64,000 bases of DNA from Gammaproteobacteria bacterium (GTDB lineage: Bacteria; Pseudomonadota; Gammaproteobacteria; SZUA-229). Where the stretch lies: NCBI GenBank assembly GCA_026195895.1, contig JAPHRO010000023.1, forward strand, positions 18,507 to 82,506, written 5' to 3'. The notes beneath the pieces are model-generated. The model did no database searches. It was not told where the DNA came from and saw nothing but the letters and a program-made list of their open reading frames with translations. The position numbers were made by a program, and so were the translations under genes. Position 1 is the stretch's first letter, and each line of letters starts with the position of its first letter. Shown piece after piece: positions 1-9,138 of the stretch.

Positions 1-732
1 TTGTTCAATTTCTTCAGGCGGCTCATTGCTGATTTTAAGTTCGGCCATGTCACCGTCCTTGTTCCGGATCAGAGTGATTTTAGGCGTCCACAGTTTGCCG
101 GTTGCCGACGCGTAAAGTGCTAATAACGGTGCGGGCACATTGAGCCGTTCCACGGCAAGGGTGGTATCCGCTTTATTGCGAATAATCACCGGCGTTATTG
201 CTCGGTGTGGCAGTTGCCTGAGTTCATCAACATTTAGGCGACAGTGGGTGGTTGATGCATAGCAGAGTTCCCCTTCTCGGGTCGACGGGCCAAACCAGGT
301 GTCCGATGGTCGTTGAATCGCGATTTCTGTCAGCGCTTTTTTGCGGTCTGAGCCGACGGCTAAATTGATCCACAGGGGTGAACTCACATACAGGTTTACT
401 TCTTCGCCAGCGGTCAGATTAAATGGTGTCAGCGGCCTGGAAATAATGGGCCGATCGGCCAGTAGCGGTGTGATATTCAGGCAGCCACTGCTGTCATTTA
501 ATACATAGCGGGAGCTGTCATTCAGATGTTCAGGGAGTTGATCTGTGCTGTTGATATCCCAGCGGGTTGTATTTTCTTCAAAGTCGTCGTTACGCTCATA
601 GGCAAATTGCCATTCGCCGCTGAGTCGGCGTACTATCAGTGATAGTGGACCAATGCGCCATTGCATGCTTTGTTCAGTGTTTACATTGAAACTGCCCCAC
701 CAGGATGGTGCTGCGTTACTCTCAATTGTCAT
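1..732 (-). CDS. DUF432-like protein, C-terminus cut by window edge
   Basis: Minus-strand reading frame from an ATG at 732, open to base 1, so only the first 244 residues are visible. A Shine-Dalgarno-like AAAGAGG lies five bases upstream of the ATG. The translation carries stretches I recall from DUF432-type proteins of gammaproteobacteria: an N-terminal part with RIGPLSL, then DTWFGPSTREGELCYAS and a later RAITPVIIRN. Function is unknown for the family; members often sit near mechanosensitive channels and RimK-like ligases, which is also the case here. It is the last visible gene of a minus-strand set with the deacylase and the RimK fusion, separated from the deacylase by 156 bases. No signal peptide or membrane segment is apparent. 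The family call is from memory of motifs. Confidence 0.6.
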   Translation of the reverse strand, partial: MTIESNAAPSWWGSFNVNTEQSMQWRIGPLSLIVRRLSGEWQFAYERNDDFEENTTRWDINSTDQLPEHLNDSSRYVLNDSSGCLNITPLLADRPIISRPLTPFNLTAGEEVNLYVSSPLWINLAVGSDRKKALTEIAIQRPSDTWFGPSTREGELCYASTTHCRLNVDELRQLPHRAITPVIIRNKADTTLAVERLNVPAPLLALYASATGKLWTPKITLIRNKDGDMAELKISNEPPEEIEQ

Positions 733-888
733 ATAGCCTCTTTCCACGATGAGCGTCTGGTTGTTTAGTCATTTGCAGGAACATCTGGATATAAAATTAT
801 TCAGCCTATGTTCTCATTTTATTTTTAATAATTAAAACGCCACGATAAATATTTTTGAATAAATTCTCTGGTAGTTAACACCAGGTAA

Positions 889-1941
889 TTAAAAAATCGG
901 ACTCTCCGGGTGCGGGGAAGATTTCAGTTCTGGCGAATGCTCATCCTGAAATTCATCCACTTTGGCTTCGATTTCGTGGATATCTTCAAAGCGGGCGATG
1001 TGATATAGCGCGTCACCTTCATTGACCAGTGGCAGATTTGTTCGGCCAATAACAATACCACTATAGGTAGAAGTGATATTGGCTTCTCGTTCGCCAAAGG
1101 GGTCGGCAACCACACCCAGTAAAGTGCCTTTTTTTACGCGACTGCCGAGTGGAATCATGGCCCGTAAAATGCCACTGTCCGGGGCACGTACCCATGAACT
1201 TGATCTAGCAACAACAGGTTCCTTGGGTTTTTTTGATTTTCTGCTAGAAGGAGGAATCATTTCCAGTGAGCGCATCACATTGATAATGCCTTTTACGCCA
1301 GCTCGGATGGATATTTCATCGAAGCGCAAAGCTTCACCCGCTTCATATAACAACATGGGTATGCCATGTTCTGCGGCTGCTTCTCTTAATGAACCATCGC
1401 GCAGATTGGATGAAATAATCACCGGCACATCAAATGCTCTGGCTAAAAAATCGGTTTCAGGATCATCCAGATTAGCGCGCACCTGCGGCAGGTTGCTGCG
1501 ATGAATGGCGCCGGTGTGCAGATCAATGCCATGGCTACTTTGAGAAACGATTTCCTGCATAAAAAGATTGGCCAGCCTTGCCGCCAGAGAGCCTTTATCT
1601 GTGCCGGGGAAAGACCGGTTCAGATCGCGCCGGTCGGGTAAATAGCGGGAATGATTGATCAAACCATGTATGTTCACAATGGGAACTGCAATGATGGTTC
1701 CGCGCAGCCGTTTCAAAGATGAATGCTTGAGCAGGCGACGAATAATTTCAACGCCATTAATTTCATCACCATGAATGGCCGCGCTGATAAACAGTCGCGG
1801 CCCGGTTTTTTTTCCTCTGATGACATGCACCGGCATGGTCATGGGTGTATGCGTATATAAACGGCCTACCGGCAATTCGATATTAGTGCGTGTTCCCGGC
1901 TCGAAAGTGGTGCCATTGATCGTTAGTGGCGTATCATCCAT
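889..1941 (-). CDS. succinylglutamate desuccinylase/aspartoacylase-family deacylase
   Basis: 350-residue zinc carboxypeptidase-like protein of the AstE/AspA family, which removes acyl groups from amino acids. HGDE at residues 57-60 supplies the family's H-x-x-E zinc ligands, a later DLHTG motif carries the third zinc histidine, and LLYEAGE contains the usual catalytic glutamate. The C-terminal third (about 245-330) resembles the small beta-barrel domain common in this family. The ATG at 1941 is five bases after the stop of the upstream RimK fusion and is preceded by AAAGGA, so the two are translationally linked. Homologues next to RimK-type ligases suggest processing of amino-acid tags, but the actual substrate cannot be read from sequence. 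Confidence 0.85.
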   Translation of the reverse strand: MDDTPLTINGTTFEPGTRTNIELPVGRLYTHTPMTMPVHVIRGKKTGPRLFISAAIHGDEINGVEIIRRLLKHSSLKRLRGTIIAVPIVNIHGLINHSRYLPDRRDLNRSFPGTDKGSLAARLANLFMQEIVSQSSHGIDLHTGAIHRSNLPQVRANLDDPETDFLARAFDVPVIISSNLRDGSLREAAAEHGIPMLLYEAGEALRFDEISIRAGVKGIINVMRSLEMIPPSSRKSKKPKEPVVARSSSWVRAPDSGILRAMIPLGSRVKKGTLLGVVADPFGEREANITSTYSGIVIGRTNLPLVNEGDALYHIARFEDIHEIEAKVDEFQDEHSPELKSSPHPESPIF

Positions 1942-1946
1942 CGAGC

Positions 1947-3323
1947 TTATCCTTTCCCTCTGGTTTTTGTTTTATGGGGTTTGGCATTTTTTTCGATGAA
2001 TTCGATGATCATGCCCGCAATATCTTTTCCGGAAGCTGTTTCAATACCTTCAAGTCCGGGTGAAGAATTAACTTCCATTACCAGTGGGCCGCGCTCGGAA
2101 CGCAGAATATCAACACCGGCGACATTGAGTCCCATAACCGTTGCGGCTTTTACTGCTGTGGCACGTTCCGTTGGTGTGATCTTAACCAGTGAAGCAGAAC
2201 CCCCGCGATGCAGGTTAGAGCGAAATTCACCGGGCAGTGCCTGACGTTTCATTGCCGCTACCACTTTGCCACCCACTACCAGACAGCGAATATCGGCACC
2301 GCCGGCTTCTTTTATGTACTGCTGTACCATGATGTTGGCTTTCAGTCCCATGAAGGCTTCGATAACACTTTCTGCCGCTTTTTTTGTTTCGGCTAACACC
2401 ACACCAATGCCCTGAGTCCCTTCCAGTAATTTAATCACCAGGGGTGCGCCGCCGACCATTTTGATCAGATCCTGAATATCATCGGGGTCGTGTGCAAAGC
2501 CCGTATTGGGCAGGCCGACACCTTTACGCGACAGTAATTGTAAAGAACGAAGTTTGTCACGGGAGCGGGAAATGGCCACTGACTCGTTCAGCGGGAATGC
2601 GCCCATCATTTCAAACTGGCGTAAAACGGCCGTGCCATAAAAAGTGACCGAAGCACCAATCCGCGGAATAACCGCATCAAATGCATTTAGCGCCTGGCCT
2701 TTAAAATGCACTTCGGGTTTGCTGGGTACCACTTCCATGTAGGAGCGCAATACATCAAGCACCATGGGTTCATGGCCGCGTTGTTCGCAGGCTTCAATTA
2801 AACGGCGAGTGGAATAGAGTTTTTTGTTACGCGATAAAATTGCAATTTTCATATTATGATTTTCCCAGTTTTTTTTAGTTGCGATGGCGGCCGGTTTTCC
2901 GAGCAGATAGGAGGCGTTTGGGTGGACTACGATTCTTTGTTCCATGGCGGTGCGACCAAGCAACATTCGAAAACGCATGTTGTCCCGGTTGGTGAGGGTG
3001 ATTTCGATCGGCCAGCTTTGATTGGCCAGAACGATATGGGTTGATATGACATAGCGTATTTCCCTGTGCCCCCCGGAATCTGAAACCATTCTTTCATCAA
3101 TGACTCTGGCTTCACAATACATTTCAGTTTCGGTGTCATCCTGGTGGGGGTGAATACCAAACCGAATCCAGTTTTGATCATCTTTTATAAAGGGTTCGAT
3201 GGAAAATGCATGTAGACAGGATGTTCTGGCGCCCGTGTCAATTTTTGCCTTCAGCCAGGGCAGGTTCAAATCGGGTAATGACACCCATTCTCGCCAGCCG
3301 ACAGTGATTAATGTTTGATTCAC
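1947..3323 (-). CDS. rimK: retropepsin-like zinc protease domain fused to RimK ATP-grasp ligase
   Basis: 458 residues in two domains usually encoded separately. Residues 1 to about 145 are a DUF785 'ATP-dependent zinc protease' (retropepsin-like) with the D29-T30-G31-A32 active-site motif. Residues 158-458 begin with a methionine and read as a complete RimK ATP-grasp ligase of the usual length of about 300, ending with the [12 protein letters not shown] metal/ATP-site motif. RimK ligases add glutamate to protein C-termini (ribosomal S6 in E. coli) or make poly-glutamate. The start is GTG at 3323 with AAAAGG upstream. It heads a set with the deacylase and DUF432 protein. An ATG at the domain junction could give a separate RimK product by internal initiation. 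Confidence 0.88.
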   Translation of the reverse strand: MNQTLITVGWREWVSLPDLNLPWLKAKIDTGARTSCLHAFSIEPFIKDDQNWIRFGIHPHQDDTETEMYCEARVIDERMVSDSGGHREIRYVISTHIVLANQSWPIEITLTNRDNMRFRMLLGRTAMEQRIVVHPNASYLLGKPAAIATKKNWENHNMKIAILSRNKKLYSTRRLIEACEQRGHEPMVLDVLRSYMEVVPSKPEVHFKGQALNAFDAVIPRIGASVTFYGTAVLRQFEMMGAFPLNESVAISRSRDKLRSLQLLSRKGVGLPNTGFAHDPDDIQDLIKMVGGAPLVIKLLEGTQGIGVVLAETKKAAESVIEAFMGLKANIMVQQYIKEAGGADIRCLVVGGKVVAAMKRQALPGEFRSNLHRGGSASLVKITPTERATAVKAATVMGLNVAGVDILRSERGPLVMEVNSSPGLEGIETASGKDIAGMIIEFIEKNAKPHKTKTRGKG

Positions 3324-3376
3324 TTATTAGCGCCTTTTAGCAAAATATGTTTTGCGATGAGTAATTTGGTTTTTTA

Positions 3377-3382
3377 ATTATA
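3377..3382 (-). promoter_or_regulatory. possible -10 box for RimK operon
   Basis: The minus strand reads a perfect TATAAT here, 54 bases before the GTG start of the RimK fusion. No recognisable -35 hexamer is found at 16-18 bases upstream, so this is only a candidate. Confidence 0.25.
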
Positions 3383-3469
3383 AAACAAATGTTTATAGAG
3401 AACCTATTTAAAATTGATAAACCACTTTAATTTACTATACATCAGAAGTTTCCTGCTTATTTTCCCGCA

Positions 3470-3501
3470 GGGGCAGAAAAAATGTTGTTTTTTTCTGCCC
3501 C
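3470..3501 (+). terminator. perfect 13-bp hairpin with A/T tracts, terminator-like
   Basis: GGGGCAG plus six A, a short loop, then at least six T plus CTGCCCC form a perfect 13-bp stem. The A and T tracts are inside the stem, unlike a textbook terminator where the T tract follows it. The site lies between two divergent gene starts, where no annotated transcript would end. It could be an attenuator in the leader of the CNNM gene (start 3665) or the end of an unseen small RNA. Confidence 0.45.
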
Positions 3502-3557
3502 AGTCAATTGATATATTACAGGTCACGGGTCGATCAATTCCAGAGCGTTGTTAAATT

Positions 3558-3571
3558 TATCTAAATAGATA
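3558..3571. promoter_or_regulatory. 14-base palindrome, possible operator
   Basis: TATCTAAATAGATA is an inverted repeat with five-base arms, 93 bases upstream of the CNNM start at 3665. It may bind a dimeric regulator. No regulator gene is adjacent, and AT-rich palindromes also arise by chance. Confidence 0.25.
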
Positions 3572-3664
3572 TAAGCATGTCCTCGTACTTGTCAACGGTC
3601 TACTGGCCAGAGGAGTGGAAACAGGTTAAATTGGCTGCAGGTAAATAATTAGTAACGTTAAGTT

Positions 3665-5050
3665 ATGGATGTGTCCTGGTTCGATCCGAGTGCTTTAACG
3701 TCTGTTGATACACAACGGTTGCTTGAAGCTGATATGATTTTTCGTATCTGTCTACAGATGTTTCTGTTGATGGCGTCGGCGTTCTTTTCAGGCTCGGAGA
3801 CGGCTTTATTCTCGCTTTCACGACTCGACCTGCAGCAACTGCGGCGTGAACGCAATCCACGGGCTGGATTACTACAGTCGCTGCTGGAACGTCCCCGTCA
3901 GTTAATAATTTCCATTTTATGTGGCAATGAAATTATAAATGTGGCAGCAGCGGCCAATATGACGGGCATACTGGTCGCCCTGTATGGTGCTGAACTGGGC
4001 GGGATGCTAACGGTTCTGGTGATGGTGCCATTGCTGTTATTGTTTGGTGAAGTGACGCCAAAAACCATCGCTGTTTCCGATCCGATTAAAATCAGTACCC
4101 GGGTGATAGCCTTACCATTGAGTGTCTGGGTTAAATTCATTACGCCCTTCCGCTGGGCTGTTCGACTGGTTGCCGATCGCCTGACTACCCTGCTGGTTGG
4201 CGAGGAAACCGCGGCAGAAAACATTCTTCGAGTAGACGAGTTTCGTGCCCTGGTTGATGAAGTCGCCAAAGGTGGGGAACTCAGCGCAAGGGAACGCGCC
4301 CTGATTTACAATCTGCTGGAAGCAGGCACCACCGAGGTTATCGAAATTATGATTCCTCGCACACAAACCGCCTTTATTGATGCAGATCTGCCGGTTGCTG
4401 AAATAGCACAACAGGTGCGTCTACTGCGTTATACCCGATTGCCGGTTTTTCGCGGCAGTCGCGATAATCTGATTGGTTTCATTCATGCTGAAGACATTAT
4501 GCAGCGCGTGCTGGATGGTATTGATTTTAGTGCGCTGAGTCTGGCGGATATTCTGCAACCTGTGGTGATTGTGCCGCCGACCAGGAAGGTTGACGAGATG
4601 CTGGATTTCTTTCGTGATCACAAGGTTCAGGCAGCGGCAGTACTCAATGAATTTGGTGGTATTGATGGTCTGGTGACCCTGAAAAGTGTGCTTAGTTTTG
4701 TGTTCGGGAAAATCACCCCGGAAACCGAACAGCAGCCAGCCAGTGTCAAACTGGCGGAGAATATATTTGAAGTCGCAGGGGATATGAAGCTGACGGATTT
4801 CGAAAACCTGACAAATTTTGGCATTACGGATTACCGAATGACCACCATTGGTGGTGTGATGTTGCGCATGCTGGATCGTTTGCCAAAGCAGGGTGACACG
4901 GTGACTACTGAAGGTGTCGTACTGAACGTACTGGAAATGGAAGGCAATCGAATTGCCCGGTTGCGCGCAAGCAAGGGTGATGCGGTAGAAAAGGTAGTGG
5001 CGTTGCAGGAAACGAATCTCGATGAACAAACTAATACAGAAAATCGCTGA
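3665..5050 (+). CDS. CNNM/CorC-HlyC family protein (DUF21, two CBS, C-terminal domain)
   Basis: 461-residue membrane protein of the CNNM/CorC ('hemolysin C') family, implicated in Mg2+ and Co2+ efflux or homeostasis. Order: DUF21 membrane domain (about 25-200, with FFSGSETALFSLSR and LLFGEVTPKTIAV signatures), a CBS pair (about 215-345), and the small CorC_HlyC domain at the end. The ATG at 3665 lacks a clear ribosome site; ATG 3734 just before the first helix is an alternative start. Fourteen bases separate it from a second, related gene, so the two are likely an operon and may form a heteromer. The ion cannot be assigned from sequence. Confidence 0.85.
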   Translation: MDVSWFDPSALTSVDTQRLLEADMIFRICLQMFLLMASAFFSGSETALFSLSRLDLQQLRRERNPRAGLLQSLLERPRQLIISILCGNEIINVAAAANMTGILVALYGAELGGMLTVLVMVPLLLLFGEVTPKTIAVSDPIKISTRVIALPLSVWVKFITPFRWAVRLVADRLTTLLVGEETAAENILRVDEFRALVDEVAKGGELSARERALIYNLLEAGTTEVIEIMIPRTQTAFIDADLPVAEIAQQVRLLRYTRLPVFRGSRDNLIGFIHAEDIMQRVLDGIDFSALSLADILQPVVIVPPTRKVDEMLDFFRDHKVQAAAVLNEFGGIDGLVTLKSVLSFVFGKITPETEQQPASVKLAENIFEVAGDMKLTDFENLTNFGITDYRMTTIGGVMLRMLDRLPKQGDTVTTEGVVLNVLEMEGNRIARLRASKGDAVEKVVALQETNLDEQTNTENR

Positions 5051-5064
5051 CGGGCAGTAAGCTG

Positions 5065-6333
5065 ATGATAGATATATTACTGATAATTCTGGCCATGGTA
5101 GCGCTGCTTTTATTGCAGGGCTTTTTCTCCGGTTCAGAAATTGCACTGGTGCATGCAAACCGACTGACATTGCATCACCTCGCTAGTCAGGGACATCGCG
5201 GTGCAATCCTGGTGCTGAAACTGTTTCGTAAACCTGAAGTGCTACTGGGAACCAGTCTGTTAGGCACCAATATTTCGGTGGTGACGCTGACGACTGTAGG
5301 CACCATATTGATGATCCGATTTTTTGGTGAATATGGTGATCTGTACGCCTTTCTGATTTATACCCCCTTATTCCTTATTTTTGGTGAAGTGGTGCCCAAG
5401 AGCGTGTATCAGCAAAAAGCCGATTTGCTGGCGCCGATTATTGTTTATCCGCTGCGATTTTTTTCCTGGGTATTTTATCCGGTGGTGCTGGTGTTCTCCT
5501 GGGTGGCGCGCAGAGTGGCCAGTCTGGCGGGTGTCGAAGTGGCCCATCGGGAACTTTTTACCAATCGTGAGCAGATACGTACTGTCATAGAAATGGCAGA
5601 GCAGGGTGCCGATATTGATGTGTTTGACCGGGATCGCATTTTGCGAGTGACTCAGTTTGCGGATACCACCGTCGGACAGGCGATGATTCCGATTACAGAA
5701 TCAACAACCCTTGGTAGTAACACCACAACCCGGGATGCAATTCGTCTGGCTCGGCAACGGGCACATTTTCGCCTGCCGGTTTACGAGGGTGAACATAATC
5801 AGATTATTGGTGTGGTGGGATTTACCATGTGGGATTTGATGGATCCTGAATTAGTCAACCGCCCGCTGGCTGAACTAATTAAGCCTGCTTATTATGTGAC
5901 AGCCCATGAAATGCTGGATGAGTTGTTGCCTGAATTGCGCCAACGGCATGATCATATGGCGGTGGTGATTGATGAATTTGGCTCGGCCATCGGCATGATT
6001 ACTCTGGAGGATATACTGGAAGAAATCGTGGGTGAGGTGATGCATGCGGGCTATACCTTTGAAGGCCATATACCACGACCCAGGTACACTATTGAGGCGC
6101 TCGAGGGGAGTGGCTATTTGATGGATGGGCGTGTACCAATCACTGAAGTGGGGGCGTTGCTCGAAGTATCCCTGCCTTCGGCGGAGGCGCACACCATTGG
6201 CGGTATGGTGATTTCCCATTTACGCCATATTCCGGCACAGGGCGAATTTGTGATTGAATCAGGTTACCGATTTACCGTAGCTGAAGTAAGTGATCGGGGT
6301 ATTCAGAAATTGCGGGTAGAACGGGCAGGCTAA
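5065..6333 (+). CDS. CNNM/CorC-HlyC family protein
   Basis: 422-residue paralogue of the upstream gene with the same layout: DUF21 membrane domain (FFSGSEIALVHANR near residue 20, IFGEVVPKSV near 110), CBS pair including DEFGSAIGMITLEDILEEI, and a C-terminal CorC_HlyC domain. It follows the first gene by 14 bases. Sequence divergence between the two is substantial, so this is not a recent duplication. Likely role is divalent-cation homeostasis in the inner membrane. It ends 28 bases from the convergent Mrp cluster with no visible terminator. Confidence 0.85.
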   Translation: MIDILLIILAMVALLLLQGFFSGSEIALVHANRLTLHHLASQGHRGAILVLKLFRKPEVLLGTSLLGTNISVVTLTTVGTILMIRFFGEYGDLYAFLIYTPLFLIFGEVVPKSVYQQKADLLAPIIVYPLRFFSWVFYPVVLVFSWVARRVASLAGVEVAHRELFTNREQIRTVIEMAEQGADIDVFDRDRILRVTQFADTTVGQAMIPITESTTLGSNTTTRDAIRLARQRAHFRLPVYEGEHNQIIGVVGFTMWDLMDPELVNRPLAELIKPAYYVTAHEMLDELLPELRQRHDHMAVVIDEFGSAIGMITLEDILEEIVGEVMHAGYTFEGHIPRPRYTIEALEGSGYLMDGRVPITEVGALLEVSLPSAEAHTIGGMVISHLRHIPAQGEFVIESGYRFTVAEVSDRGIQKLRVERAG

Positions 6334-6361
6334 AGTTTAGCGGGAGTACACAGTATTTATA

Positions 6362-7642
6362 TCACGCAGCCAGCCAGGCAAATGCCAGTCCCAGCAACAC
6401 AAATACCGTGCTGCTAAATTTCCATCCTGATAGAAAATGCCGCGATTTATTCCAGTCTATCAGGTGCTGATACTGATTTAGCAGCGCCAGCTCGGCATTT
6501 TTCCACAATCGATCGAAAGCCAGCAAGATGGAGCTATACCGCTGGCTCATCAGGTCAAGTCTGTGTTGATACCAGATCCGCAAAGCATGTATGCGTGATA
6601 AAGTGCTGTCAGGGGGACGCTGCGCATCATGTAATTGATCAGTGGTGATACAGACACCTGCCAGCAGGGTGCCAAATATCGCTATAAAGGGGTAAATAAG
6701 GAACGCGACATACTGCCACAGGGTGGGGTAGCTCAATCCCAGTCCAATCACCGTGACAAACAGGCTGGTTAGCAGGACACTTAACCAGCCAGCTAATAAC
6801 GCGGTCGAGCGAAGCGAGAGCAATCTGACCATAGCGTAAACCATACCTAGCGTTCCAGCTAGCTGGATAATCCAGCCGATAACATAAAAATCCTGTTCAC
6901 CTATGGGTAGCCAGCGAGTCATGCCGAGCAGCCCCATGGCTACCGGAATACCGGCGATAAGCACCAACTTTGGTCGTTCTGAGGCGCTGAATGCTGCCAG
7001 CAGCCAGATGTGGCAGGGCCAGATGCCGGCTTTGAAGGCAAAGGCCAGCACCACCATCGATAGATAAAATGCAGCATAGGTTCCAGTCATTGCCTGACGA
7101 ACCGCTGCAAAATCCAGATCGCTGCTGATCGATGCCGCCAGCAGCAGGGCTTCGAATAATGCAAGATCAGCCAGAATTAGAAAGACAAGGTACAGGCGTC
7201 CGGCCTGTTGGCTCGGTGCATCGTGTTTCTGCACCAGCAGGGCGTAGAAACTGTAGCCCATGAGCGTTGAGCAACTAAAGAACGTCACCAGATCGCCGGC
7301 AAAAATAGTGCCCATATTTCCAGCCAGTGCCAGCAGAAAGAAGCTGGTTTCGCGGGCATAAGCATCATTATTGACCGGTCTGGAAATGCTGGCCGCTGCG
7401 AACCAGAGAATAATCGACATGGCGAGTATCCAGCGTACCTCAGTATCCAGGGAAAACCCCGTGCCGAACAGCAGCCAGGGCAATTGCAGCGAGGCATCCC
7501 CCGGCAACAGCAGCAGTATTCCGGCCGGCAGGATCGCCAGATGACGTGGCCAGGGCAGGCGTGAATGCAACTGTGGAATGGTCAGCAGTAGCGGCCACAG
7601 GATGGCAATTCCCAGCAGCATATTGTTGATATCCAGATTCAT
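6362..7642 (-). CDS. degenerate NuoL/M/N-like subunit of Mrp-type antiporter
   Basis: About 426 residues, strongly hydrophobic with about a dozen membrane helices, resembling proton-conducting subunits of complex I and Mrp. The ATG at 7642 overlaps the TGA of the preceding antiporter gene (ATGA), so I prefer it to the ATG at 7681. Compared with the two preceding paralogues it keeps the TM7-type lysine (FKAGIWPCHIWL) but lacks the TM5 glutamate (STLMGY where they have ELxxL) and the lysine of the next helix. It is therefore probably not a proton pump itself and may be a structural or modified subunit. It is the last gene of the Mrp run. Confidence 0.75.
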   Translation of the reverse strand: MNLDINNMLLGIAILWPLLLTIPQLHSRLPWPRHLAILPAGILLLLPGDASLQLPWLLFGTGFSLDTEVRWILAMSIILWFAAASISRPVNNDAYARETSFFLLALAGNMGTIFAGDLVTFFSCSTLMGYSFYALLVQKHDAPSQQAGRLYLVFLILADLALFEALLLAASISSDLDFAAVRQAMTGTYAAFYLSMVVLAFAFKAGIWPCHIWLLAAFSASERPKLVLIAGIPVAMGLLGMTRWLPIGEQDFYVIGWIIQLAGTLGMVYAMVRLLSLRSTALLAGWLSVLLTSLFVTVIGLGLSYPTLWQYVAFLIYPFIAIFGTLLAGVCITTDQLHDAQRPPDSTLSRIHALRIWYQHRLDLMSQRYSSILLAFDRLWKNAELALLNQYQHLIDWNKSRHFLSGWKFSSTVFVLLGLAFAWLAA

Positions 7643-9138
7643 GGCTGGTAGAACTCCCGGATCGAAATCAGTTTTGCCCATTCCAGCGGACTAAACGGCA
7701 GGGTCGCTAACAGTCCGGCGGCCAATGCCAGCACTGCGGTAAATACCGGGGGCAGTAGTAATGCCCAGGCCGTTTCCTTGTGGCCGAAATGGTGCTCCTC
7801 GGGCCAGGGCCCCTGGGGTTTGCGGAACCAGGCGGCATGCAAAATGGGTAGAAAATAAGCGGCATTGAGTAAACTGCTGCCGGCTAACACGATCAGCACC
7901 CAGCTCTGCCCCGCGTCCAGTGCGCCAAAGCCCAGATACCATTTACTGATAAAACCGGCGACCGGGGGCGCACCGATCATGCCGAAGGCACCGACGGTGA
8001 AGGCGGCCATGGTCCAGGGCATGCGTCGTCCAACTCCGTTCATTTCGCTTACTTTATGAATGCCCAGTGTCTCGGCAAGATTACCGGCACAGAAAAACAG
8101 GGTGATTTTCATTAAGCCCTGGTGTACCAGATGCACCACGCCGCCAATGGTGGCGATGGGGCCGGCGATGGCAACCCCCAGTGCAATATAGGACACCTGG
8201 CTGACGGTGGAAAAAGCCAGCCGGCGTTTAAGATCGTCCTGATACAGGGCACGCAGGGAACCATAAATGATAGTGAACGCGGCCAGCCACGCCAGTGGTC
8301 TGGTTACGCCCAGTCCCGCCGCAAACTCGATGCCAAATACCTCATAGACCACGCGCACGATACCGAAGGCGCCGGCTTTGACCACGGCGACCGCATGTAG
8401 CAGTGCGCTGACGGGTGCCGGAGCAACCATCGCCTGTGGCAGCCAGCCGTGCAGCGGCACCAGAGCGGCTTTGACGCCCAGCCCTGCGATCAGCAGGATA
8501 AATATAATAATCAGCGCCGGGTGATGTTGCTCGTCCAGCTCAGCGAGAAACCCCCGCGGTGTGAATTCCAGCGTGCCCGTCAGGCTATACAGCCAGACTG
8601 TACCTAGCAGCAGCAGAGCGCCACCCAACATGGTATAGCGAAGATAGATCTTGCCGGCATGGCGGGCGACTTCCGTGCCACGATGCACCAATAATGGATA
8701 GGTGGACAGGGTGAGCAGTTCGTAGAAGATAAGGAAAGTGATCAGGTTGCCAGCCAGAGCCACACCGACTGTTGCCGTGACGCACAGACTGAAAAAACCA
8801 AAGAAACGACTACGATGGGGTGAGCCTTCCAGGTAACCGATGGCATAGACGGTGGTGACCAGCCAGAGCACGCTAGACAGGGAGACAAAGAAAAGCGATA
8901 GCGGCCCGGCGCGCAGGACCAGTTCCAGATCGGGGAGCAAAGGGAGGCGCGTTTCGAAATGATACTGGTTGTAAACACCCCAGATCATCCAGCCGACCAG
9001 TATCAGTTTCACCAGTGCTCCAGTCAGGTTAAGACTGGTGCGCAGACGTACTTTATCCTCGGGCAGACCGAAAATGATCAGACCGGGCAGCAGTGAACTG
9101 GCAACCACCAGCAGGGGAATCCAGTTATCCCAGTTCAT
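7639..9138 (-). CDS. NuoL/M-like proton-conducting subunit, Mrp-type antiporter
   Basis: 499-residue polytopic membrane protein of the complex I/Mrp antiporter-subunit family. The key charged residues are present: the TM5 glutamate (FLIFYELLTLSTYPLL), the TM7 lysine (GVKAALVPLHGWLPQA) and the next-helix lysine (AVAVVKAG), plus GFISKW. Its start overlaps the stop of the upstream MrpD-like gene in ATGA. It probably fills the role of the N-terminal half of MrpA, since the MrpA C-terminal part is found on the MrpB-like protein of this operon. Acts in Na+/H+ exchange across the inner membrane. Confidence 0.85.
   Translation of the reverse strand: MNWDNWIPLLVVASSLLPGLIIFGLPEDKVRLRTSLNLTGALVKLILVGWMIWGVYNQYHFETRLPLLPDLELVLRAGPLSLFFVSLSSVLWLVTTVYAIGYLEGSPHRSRFFGFFSLCVTATVGVALAGNLITFLIFYELLTLSTYPLLVHRGTEVARHAGKIYLRYTMLGGALLLLGTVWLYSLTGTLEFTPRGFLAELDEQHHPALIIIFILLIAGLGVKAALVPLHGWLPQAMVAPAPVSALLHAVAVVKAGAFGIVRVVYEVFGIEFAAGLGVTRPLAWLAAFTIIYGSLRALYQDDLKRRLAFSTVSQVSYIALGVAIAGPIATIGGVVHLVHQGLMKITLFFCAGNLAETLGIHKVSEMNGVGRRMPWTMAAFTVGAFGMIGAPPVAGFISKWYLGFGALDAGQSWVLIVLAGSSLLNAAYFLPILHAAWFRKPQGPWPEEHHFGHKETAWALLLPPVFTAVLALAAGLLATLPFSPLEWAKLISIREFYQP

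Larger units (their letters stand above)
3324..3664. other. divergent intergenic region with hairpin and palindrome
   Basis: This gap lies between two divergently transcribed genes (RimK fusion to the left, CNNM protein to the right). A perfect TATAAT on the minus strand at 3377-3382 is a possible -10 box for the RimK operon, without a convincing -35. A long perfect hairpin sits at 3470-3501 and a 14-base palindrome (TATCT-AAAT-AGATA) at 3558-3571. No coding frame is convincing. Confidence 0.5.

Noticed and set aside
851..892. CTGGT/ACCAG inverted repeat after the deacylase gene
   Set aside because: Only five base pairs and no T tract on the minus strand; too weak for a terminator call.
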